Source of the DNA: Nymphalis io
Lineage: Eukaryota; Arthropoda; Insecta; Lepidoptera; Nymphalidae
Assembly (NCBI RefSeq): GCF_905147045.1
Contig: NC_065890.1
Span: forward strand, 6,262,001 to 6,326,000
DNA: 64,000 nt
Direction: 5' to 3'
The notes under the pieces are model-generated. The model was given only the letters and a program-made list of their open reading frames with translations. It did not search any database and was not told where the DNA came from. Shown here in pieces: positions 57,190 through 64,000 of the stretch (position 1 is the stretch's first letter; each line of letters opens with the position of its first letter). The position numbers and the translations under genes are program-made.

Positions 57190-58908
57190 TTTTTTTTTTT
57201 TTTTTCGTTGGAAGAACGCGTTTACGCGTTTCCCCCACATGAAGTGGGGGGTATGTGGGACTCGCCGGCGCCGAGTATGTGCCGGAATACCCACTAAAAA
57301 CCAGCGGTACCCACACCGCCTATTCGAGGGGCGTCACGGGATCGCTTGCGCATACTACCGTGACTCCCCGATGGTTGGCCCGCCTCTGCAAGACTCCAAA
57401 TCCTAGGGGGTTCTCAGGGTATAAAGACCCCCTAATCCCGGCAATACTTAGAGCGGGAGGAGAAGATGCGCATAGCGCCGACGCCTTCTCCCCGGTCTTT
57501 CTTCGGCGAAGCGAGTCAGCGGAGGCCCTCTCCTCACGCCCCCGCTCCGCTGCCTCCTTCTGCGACATGACATTTTCGCAGAAGGAGACCGTCTCCAACC
57601 AGCACCTCTCACTACCAAGCATGGCATTTATCACACTCGGCAGCGAGAGGTCTTCACCGACTAAGGCCGCCAGGGACAGGCGCTGAGGTCTCCAAGCGGC
57701 ACACTCCATCAGAGTGTGGCACGCTGTGTCCGAAGGCGCACCACACTCATGGTAGGAGGGTGTCACCTCCGGCCTCGCTATCCGGTGCAGTTACTTACCG
57801 AAACAACCGTGTCCGGTACGTACCTGCGTCAGCCTGAATGTGAGTGTGCCATGACTCCGTTCCACCCAGCGACTCAAGTGGGGGCGGACCGCCTCCACTG
57901 TCACTAGGCCTGCCGAGGGGGACCTCAGGTCCTCCTCCCACCTACGAATCAAGGCTCGCTGGGCTAGGGCCCTGACTCGCTCAACCTCCGCCGACCCTGG
58001 ACGGACGCTGCTTGACCTCGTTTCCACCCGGAACCGGTGCACTTCCGCAAGCACCTCTGCCTGGAGTTCCCAGGGCGGATCGCTCGCGACAAGTGTCGCT
58101 GCCGTCCATGACACCGTACGGTACCCACGTATCGCTCTCACCGCTATGACTCTTTGCGGCCTCCGCAGAAGAGCTCTGTTACGAGAGAGAGTGAGAGCAT
58201 CCACCCAAATGGGTGCACCGTACAACGCCATGGAGCGTACCACACCAGCGTATAAACGCCGACATGGTGTTTCCGGCCCTCCTACATTCGGTAGGAGGCG
58301 GCCCAGAGCAGCAGCAGCGCTTATGAGCTTCGGGCCGAGTTGGACAAAATGCTGCCTGAAGCTCCATCTTCCGTCCAGGATCAGGCCCAGATACCTCATC
58401 TGGGCTTGCACCTTAATTACCGTCCCCTGGACGATGATAGATGCCCCTCCAGGGGGACCCCGACGTGGACCGTGGAATAGGAGGGCCTCTGTTTTAGTGA
58501 CAGAGACCCTCAAGCCCAGCATCCCAATCCGATCCATCGTGAGCGATACTCCGACCTCGGCCAGGCGGGCCGCCTCCTGAAAGGTCTGCCCCGTCGCCGT
58601 GATGAGGGTGTCATCCGCGTAGCACAACACCCTCATTCCGGGAAGGATGGGGGCCCTAAGGAGCCAATCGAATCCGACGTTCCACAGGATTGGGCCGAGT
58701 ACCGACCCCTGTGGAACGCCGCAGCCTACCCAACGCTGCACAAGTCGCCCATCGCCCCCCTCCCAGAGGACCATTCGGTCCCGGAGGTATGCCCCCAACA
58801 GCCTTCTGAGGTAGGAAGGCACCCCGTGGTATCGGAGTGACTCCCTTACAGTCTCGAAGGGAAGACTGTTAAAAAACTGAAAGGCATTCGCTACGTCCAA
58901 GCTTGGAT
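57190..58908 (-). mobile_element. R1-like LINE, copy 2 (5'-truncated)
   Basis: Seen: 1.7 kb of GC-rich sequence in AT-rich DNA. On the minus strand it holds an RT domain from motif A onward, a C-terminal zinc-knuckle region, a 3' UTR with two hairpins (57232-57250, 57215-57230) and poly(A) (57190-57205). The 5' cut falls exactly at the RT motif A region (LDVANAF). Known: the YADD box, GVPQGSVLGP and a C-terminal CCHC are shared by R1-clade elements; R1 proper inserts in rDNA, whereas this one is not in rDNA. Flanked by pieces of one or more SINEs. The family is also present at 8900-9311. Clade is from motif memory. Confidence 0.85.
57320..58908 (-). pseudogene. R1-like reverse transcriptase, one in-frame stop
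   Basis: Seen: reading from 58900, DVANAF (motif A Asp), then GCGVPQGSVLGPILWN (residues ~60-73, motif B), VLCYADDTLI (91-100, catalytic YADD), MRYLGLILDG (motif E region) and a long Arg/Ala-rich thumb and C-terminal part. At 57791-57793 a TAA follows GHGCFGK; the same frame continues as LHRIARPEVTPSYHECG, DTACHTLMEC (zinc knuckle) to a stop at 57320. Thus there is a single nonsense codon and no frameshift in ~530 codons. The first knuckle Cys appears replaced by Tyr (SYHEC). AFQFFNSL seems to hold a 3-residue insertion. The N-terminal endonuclease and ORF1 are absent, so it cannot move on its own. Confidence 0.8.
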
Positions 58909-58920
58909 TAATCCTCTTCG

Positions 58921-58965
58921 GAACGAGATGAATTATTTATACAAATAAAGGACATAAAAACTAAA
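58921..58965 (-). mobile_element. Metulj-like SINE internal fragment
   Basis: AACGAGATGAATTATTTATA, CAAATAAAGGACATAAAAAC matches, in reverse, the Metulj segment around AATTCATCTCGTGC. It lies immediately past the 5' end of the R1-like LINE and in the orientation expected if it were the other part of the SINE piece at 56873-56918. Confidence 0.45.
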
Positions 58966-60040
58966 TAAAGTAATTGTCCCGACCTACTTAAGCCTGAATT
59001 TTTTCCCTTCAAGATAACATGAATAGAAACTTGTATTTAAGATGAAATGGAATAGTGAAAATAACTAAATTTCACATTTAATATTTCGCGAACAGAGTCG
59101 CGAAATTCAGTGGTAGGAAATATAAAGCATGCGTGTTCGTTGCTCATGTTTGATCAAGTTTCGGTTTTATCGCTTACTAATTCAAGTCGCGGACCCTTTA
59201 AATGGTTTGGGCGTGGTTTGTGGATCTTGTATCCCAATATTTATAGTCTTTGTTTGCAATATACCAATATTAGGAAATAGAATAAATTTAACATCGTTCC
59301 TACAGATACGTTTATGTATTTGTCTTGTATAATATGTCAGTAGAATTCCTCTCGTGAAACACTACGAATTCTTAACCTATCTTGAAAATTGTGTGTATCC
59401 TAATATTCTATATCATAATGTGTCAGTATGTAAAGCTTTTGGTCTTGCGACTTGTTTTTCTCTTGGTGTCAAATTTGAGTCTAGTCGGATTTTGAGGGTA
59501 ACGAAAACTTCCTGGAACATATTAATTATTATGTTCTTGATTCATTTTACTGACTATTTATATTTATACTGAAATATTCGTATTGTCCTTGCCCTTTAAA
59601 CCTTGTTTATTTATTGTTAATTTATTCATTATTTATTCAAAATATTTGTCCTCTCCTTTATAGATACAAAACGAATCAAAAAAAGTTTCAATTTAGTGTA
59701 AAACACGATTCGATTCACCAAAAAGTAACAATACACGAAAACTTATCTAAATCGTGTTAATCGGATTTGAATAAATGTTTTTATACGAAGCTCAAAGTTG
59801 AGCTTAAACGTTTTACACTCTAGTGTTTATTTATTAATTGAAATGGTAATATATTTTTAGTTCCATACATTTCGTCTATGTATAGACTAACTGGCGCTGT
59901 GTCAAGATATATTTTTCGGCTCTACTAAAATAGGTCTTGAAGTGTTTATAACCAATATCGATCGGACTTCCATTTTGAATTTTAAATATATTACTCGCGA
60001 ATCTGTCAAGGTTTTAGGGTTGTTGTGTGCTACATTTTTA
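58966..60040. other. AT-rich non-coding DNA
   Basis: A small hairpin ATTTCGCGA/TCGCGAAAT at 59083-59106. Chance frames at 59129-59332 and 59354-59572 only. Confidence 0.4.
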
Positions 60041-60306
60041 AAATAAATAAATATCCTGTGACATTATTCACACACGGCCATCTGATCTCAAACTAAACAG
60101 AGCTTGTACCATGGAAACCAGACAACTAATATACTACATATACTATTTTTCTTTTGCAAATACAAACTTATATAGATAATTACACCCAGAATCAGGACAA
60201 ACAGACATGTTCATGCACATAAATGTCTGTCCTGGGTGGGAATCGAACTCACAACATTCGGCGATAAAATCCAAGTATCTAACAATAAAAGCGCAACCGG
60301 CCCGTC
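60041..60306 (-). mobile_element. tRNA-derived SINE, family A, copy 4
   Basis: AAATAAATAAATATCCTGTG tail side, CATTATTCACACACGGCCAT, CCAGACAACTAATATACTAC, TTATATAGATAATTACACCC, then the reversed head with B box GAGTTCGATTCC-like and CAACCGGCCCGTC at the end. The A box is worn (AACAATAAAAGC instead of the usual ACCAACCACGCC). Same strand as the other three copies. Confidence 0.85.
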
Positions 60307-62234
60307 ATTTAAGAAATGAAACTGAAACAGTTTTGACGAAACATTTTTCACTTTAAAGATTTTATCTGATATGTGCATTAATGTGACACATTATTTATCA
60401 TACAAGATGATTTATTACATCAAAATGAGTGTGTATATGCATACGAATATGTAAATATAGCCAGTGAAATTATTAATTCAATTAATTTATTTCTCCTTGT
60501 TAGTAATTTAATTCTGTTTATGTACCCAATACAATTAACTGAATATTGTCTGATGTTTTAGATAAAAAATGTTAGTATTTTATGTATAATGTCTTTTTTG
60601 TGTTTTATGAATTATACGCTATATAATATTTTAACTATTTGTTTTTTTATGAAATTTTATAAATATTATAATATAATGTTCTTTTTTGATCCTTTTTTAT
60701 GAATTTGCTTTAATTTTACTACAGGTATAATAAACACTAACAAAGTTTAAACAAAACTCTCAGAAATGTTGAGATAAGTTGTACTTTTGATGCCAACGTC
60801 AATAGTGGATTTTTATTTACTTTACTTTTCCAGAAAAGAGGATACTAAGTGCAGAAATTTTGAAGTTCAAAGCTACTGTTTGCATAATGAAATATAGGGA
60901 ATACTTTAGTGCTTCGAACTCTTCTAAGAAGTATTTGAAATTCATAACAAACTGTTAGCTCCTGTTGAATATATAACTGATTTGATACGATAATGTTTTC
61001 CTTTTAGTTATACTATATATAAGTAATAAGAAAACATTATATAATTTAATTTTCTAAAAATCATTTATTTACTTTTTAAATGGTTAGTTATATATTATAT
61101 TGCGTAACATGAAAAGGATTTTTACTGCTTTATAAAATAAATTACAAGAGAACCCGAAGAGCCCTGTTCATTACGTTTTATTTCGCTCCCGAGTAAGGAA
61201 GAAATAGTTTTTCTATTAGAGGAAAGCGAAAAAGTGATTAGATCGATCGTCTCTGTGTAGCTAATACGCGGAGGAAATGTAACGTATGTTTCGTAGCGTA
61301 GTTTTTTTTCGTATGGAATAATGTTAAAAATAATTAAAGTTGCTTTCGTGAAAAAAATCCATGTGATTCAAATGAACAAAACAACAACGATTTTTTAAGG
61401 TTAAAAATAATTAATTTGTAAATAGAAACCCATGAAAGTTCCATAATTCCAAAGTAATTTAATATGCAGAGAAGCTGATCATTGTTCCCATTTATTGAAT
61501 TCCTTTATCATTTTTGAATGCTCACTCTACCGCTAATTTTATCCATTATTCAAACTCGCATTGTGGAAGCTTCGAGATCACGAAAGGATGTGATAAATCG
61601 GAAAAAATCTATGGTTTTAAGAATGTTATAAATAAGTTTTATCAATTGTTACATAAAATGTCTTTATGAATTATAATGAACAGATTTTTGTAACTAAACA
61701 ATCATTTTTGGATATAATAAAAGAAGGTTATGTAGGTCACAACAATTTAAAAGAAATTAGCTTCATTCAAAAAGTTATAAAAAACATCTTCGCGCAATCA
61801 AAATCAAACTATTATTTAGTACATGGGCTCTTATGAACACCATAAGGTGTTGAAACTTTTTGTTACAGGATGTAATTAAAGGTAAAAGCTATCACAGATT
61901 TGAGCCTACCGAAGAAAAAAACTTACTGCTTACTCTCCCCACCATCCAATTACTACGTAATCACATATATCATACTGCAAACCCATTTAGGGTGAATTAC
62001 TTAGTAATTTGTTATTCCACTTGTGTAACGATTATCGTGTGATGCTAATGAATGTAACTGAATAAGTAAACAACACAAGGATGAAGTACCCAATTTAAAA
62101 TTGCCATTTTGTTCTTTTATTTACTATTTAACTATAATAATAATAATTTAAATATAACATTATATTTAAAATATATATTTGATTCGCTAATTATTACCAT
62201 AGTCTGTATATTCTTTCTACGTATAATTTATACA
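60307..62234. other. AT-rich non-coding DNA
   Basis: No supported feature. Confidence 0.45.
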
Positions 62235-62400
62235 TTATCATCATCATTATCGTCATCCATTGTTGGACATAGGCCTCTCCAATGGTATGCCACTGAGCTC
62301 GACCTTCAGCTCTCCGTCTCCATCTGCTGCCAGCCTCTTTTCGTATATCGCCACTTTTTTTGGAGATGCCATGAACAGGCATTTCATGGCATCTCCAATC
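62235..62400 (-). mobile_element. RTE-like LINE 3' end with fold-back 5' junction
   Basis: Minus strand: SKKSGDIRKEAGSRWRRRAE and GEAYVQQWM, the usual C-terminus of RTE-like ORFs, followed by an (ATG/ATT)-rich tail (62235-62258 on plus). At its 5' side is a perfect 16-bp inverted repeat (62360-62375 / 62383-62398, spacer CAGGCAT). The fragment is only ~160 bp. Similar C-terminus to the larger element at its right, but with a different tail, so a different subfamily or copy. Confidence 0.7.
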
Positions 62401-62445
62401 CAGAACACGTCTAATTAGTAATTTATACTGCTATTAAGTATATAC

Positions 62446-62469
62446 AGTCATATGTATATATGACTGTAT
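62446..62469. repeat. Short palindrome ACAGTCATA/TATGACTGT
   Basis: 9-bp arms around TGTATA, lying between two RTE-like elements and next to a (TA)n tail. Low functional expectation. Confidence 0.7.
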
Positions 62470-62506
62470 GTAAATATATATATATATATTTTCATCCTTT
62501 TGCCGT

Positions 62507-63667
62507 TTACTGCTGGACGAAAGCCTCCCCCATAGAACGCCAACCATCCCGATCTTGGGTAGTCCGCATCCATCCCGAACCTGCCACCTTTTTTAAATCG
62601 TCGGCCCATCTTGTCACAGGGCGTCCTACACTACGTTTGCCTAAGCGTGGTCTCCACTCCAACACGTGTCGGCTCCATCGGCCATCAATGCGCCTGGAGA
62701 CATGACCAGCCCACTTCCACTTCAGCGAGCTAATTCTAAGCGCGATGTCGGTGACTTTAGTTCTCTGGCGAATGTCCTCATTTCGGATTCTATCTGCCAG
62801 AGAAACCCCAAGCATCGCACGTTCCATTGCTCGCTGAGCGACCCTAAATTTGTGGACCAGTCCTACGGTAAGTGTCCACGTTTCGGCACCATAAGTCATT
62901 ACAGGTAGGACGCACTGATTGAAGACCCTGGTCTTAAGCGACTGTGGGATCGACGATTCAAAAATATGACGTAACCTCCCGAATGCCGCCCAGCCCAAAC
63001 GTATTCTTCTTTTAGCCTCCTTCTCAAAGTTGTGCCGGCCAAGTTGTATAGTTTGGCCCAGGTAGATATATTCCTGCACAACTTCAAGTGGAGAGCCATT
63101 TACGACCACTGGTCTCGGGGATACATGACGGTTTGCCATAATTTTGGTCTTTTCAATGTTCATCCCTAAACCTACTTGTCTTGAAGAATCGCTCAGGCTG
63201 TTTAGCATCTCTTCCAAATCCTGCAGAGTCTCCGCCATGATGACAATGTCGTCGGCAAATCGCAGATGTGTAATGTGTTGGCCATTTATATTAATGCCGC
63301 GTCCGTTCCAATCGAGCGTCTTGAAGACGTCCTCCAATGCATTGGTAAAGAGTTTCGGTGATATTACATCTCCCTGTCTTACCCCGCGATGCAATTGGAT
63401 TGGTCTTGTGCTCTGATCTTGTACTTGGACGGTCATGGTTGCGGCTTCGTACAAACACTTCACCACTTGGACATACCGACAGTCAATTAGGCATCTCTGC
63501 ATGGATTCCAGAAAAGCCCAGGTCTCGATGGTATCGAAGGCTTTTTCGTAGTCCACAAACGCTAGGCATAGAGGCTGATTATATTCTTCGGTCTTCTGTA
63601 TTATTTGCCTTAGTCTGTGTATGTGGTCTACGGTACTGAAGCCTTTTCGAAACCCAGCCTGTTCCAC
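62507..63667 (-). CDS. Reverse transcriptase, RTE-like (main intact frame)
   Basis: A 386-residue uninterrupted frame. In order: EQAGFRKGFSTVDHI (2-16), CLAFVDYEKAFD (motif A; Asp 39 catalytic), LHRGVRQGDVISPKLF (92-107, motif B), HLRFADDIVIMA (134-145, motif C with FADD), GLGMNIEKTKIM (166-177), YIYLGQTI (200-207), then the thumb and a C-terminal region with VLPVMTYGAETWTL, AQRAMERAMLGVSLADR, KWKWAGHV and a final MGEAFVQQ. Its role is target-primed reverse transcription of the element RNA. Its start is not native: the open frame continues upstream past a TGA at 63689-63691, just before the DFQPVEQAGF segment. Confidence 0.85.
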   Translation of the reverse strand: MEQAGFRKGFSTVDHIHRLRQIIQKTEEYNQPLCLAFVDYEKAFDTIETWAFLESMQRCLIDCRYVQVVKCLYEAATMTVQVQDQSTRPIQLHRGVRQGDVISPKLFTNALEDVFKTLDWNGRGININGQHITHLRFADDIVIMAETLQDLEEMLNSLSDSSRQVGLGMNIEKTKIMANRHVSPRPVVVNGSPLEVVQEYIYLGQTIQLGRHNFEKEAKRRIRLGWAAFGRLRHIFESSIPQSLKTRVFNQCVLPVMTYGAETWTLTVGLVHKFRVAQRAMERAMLGVSLADRIRNEDIRQRTKVTDIALRISSLKWKWAGHVSRRIDGRWSRHVLEWRPRLGKRSVGRPVTRWADDLKKVAGSGWMRTTQDRDGWRSMGEAFVQQ

Positions 63668-63996
63668 GGGTTGGAAGTCATCGAATTTTCAGGCAAGACG
63701 ATTCGTGATTACCCTCGAAAACAATTTGTAAACATGGCTTAAAAGTGAAATGGGGCGGTAGTTTTTCAGAAGAGCTTTATCGCCCTTTTTAAAATGTTTT
63801 TTAAAAACCACACCACCACCACAATTCTGCTCCATGTCTTCGGTGTTATACCATTGTGGAGGACGGAATTAAAGATGTTAGCCAGCTCTCTCAGAACTGG
63901 TGTGCCTCCTGCTTTGAGAAGCTCTGAGGTAATTCCGTCATCTCCTGGAGCCTTGTTGTTTCCAAGTTGCCCGAGAGCAATCCTAATCTCGCCCAA
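63668..63996 (-). pseudogene. RTE-like RT N-terminal part, disrupted
   Basis: Minus strand: GEIRIALGQLGNNKAPGDDG and ITSELLKAGG, the segment leading into the RT fingers, then HNGITPKTWSRIVVVV. Near 63790-63810 an A/T insertion shifts the frame; after it FKKGDKALLKNYRPISLLSH, VYKLFSRVITNRLA is readable, ending at TGA 63689-63691 before the intact frame. So this copy carries at least one frameshift and one stop upstream of motif A and is not autonomous. Confidence 0.8.
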
Positions 63997-64000
63997 ATCG

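Larger units (their letters stand above)
62472..64000 (-). mobile_element. RTE-like LINE, continues beyond the right edge
   Basis: Minus-strand element with a (TA)n tail at 62473-62489, an RT domain and C-terminal region. It is cut by the window end, so its endonuclease domain and 5' end are unseen. Known: RTE-clade elements have short 3' UTRs and end in simple tandem repeats, as here. The sequence is GC-richer than its surroundings and relatively young looking: one frameshifted area and one stop in ~500 codons. Confidence 0.85.

Noticed and set aside
58146..58580. 144-codon plus-strand frame
   Set aside because: Antisense shadow of the GC-rich R1-like RT frame.
1..64000. CRISPR array, operon, phage or bacterial defence system
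   Set aside because: No spaced direct repeats, no polycistronic coding and no ribosome-binding sites; all coding remnants are insect retroelements or a mariner.
1..64000. Telomeric (TTAGG)n or rDNA
   Set aside because: No tandem TTAGG run and no rRNA-like sequence; the R1-like elements are not in rDNA here.

Overview
The window looks like non-coding DNA from a butterfly or moth nuclear genome, most likely a nymphalid. It is strongly AT-rich. It contains tRNA-headed SINEs of the type I know from Heliconius (Metulj-like: 'GCCGAGATGG' head, 'GGAGCAGCGTGGTGGAATA' body, 'CAGCAGTGGGA' tail), Jockey/CR1-like, R1-like and RTE-like non-LTR retrotransposons, and a mariner. I found no complete host gene and no structural RNA gene. 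The taxonomic call rests on repeat recognition from memory; no search was run.

Layout. 0-5 kb: a 5'-truncated Jockey-like LINE end (316-985, minus), a tRNA-SINE (1658-1935), a GC-rich leader-like patch (3055-3250) and a small LINE 3' remnant (about 4.4 kb). 5-9.5 kb: a possible signal-peptide first exon ending at a GTAAGT donor (6430-6472), a GC patch (7515-7620), then a ~290-bp retroposon (8465-8755) and a second copy split by an R1-like LINE tail (8900-9311). 11.7-13.6 kb: a SINE, then a decayed mariner (12259-13250) sitting inside a Jockey-like reverse transcriptase fragment. 14-28 kb: AT-rich DNA, (TA)n tracts, diverged SINEs, three ~290-bp retroposons, a perfect 20-bp inverted repeat (18075-18120) and a candidate 3'-terminal coding exon (22654-22855, minus). 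28-34 kb: a possible solo LTR (28150-28448), a second Jockey 3' end (29588-29855) and a SINE. 34.0-34.7 kb: the strongest CpG-rich island, followed by a good splice donor, best read as a promoter plus 5' leader exon. 35-56 kb: mostly AT-rich DNA with scattered repeats, a perfect 33-bp inverted repeat (40946-41024), a degenerate RTE-like LINE (44515-45785) and two nearly full-length Metulj-like SINEs, one with an 11-bp target-site duplication. 56.8-59 kb: a composite of SINE pieces around an R1-like LINE whose reverse transcriptase frame carries one in-frame stop. 62.2-64 kb: two RTE-like LINEs, the second running off the right edge.

How it fits together. Almost everything with recognisable coding content is retrotransposon or transposon. 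The GC-rich patches and the three exon candidates (6.4 kb plus, 22.7 kb minus, 34.2 kb plus) suggest that the window lies in or between genes with long introns, but nothing identifies those genes. I see no new multi-gene system. The most informative new-looking signals concern retrotransposon RNA structure: compensatory base changes in a 3'-terminal hairpin shared by two R1-like copies, and a 16-nt tail motif shared between the Jockey-like LINE and the abundant ~290-bp retroposon.
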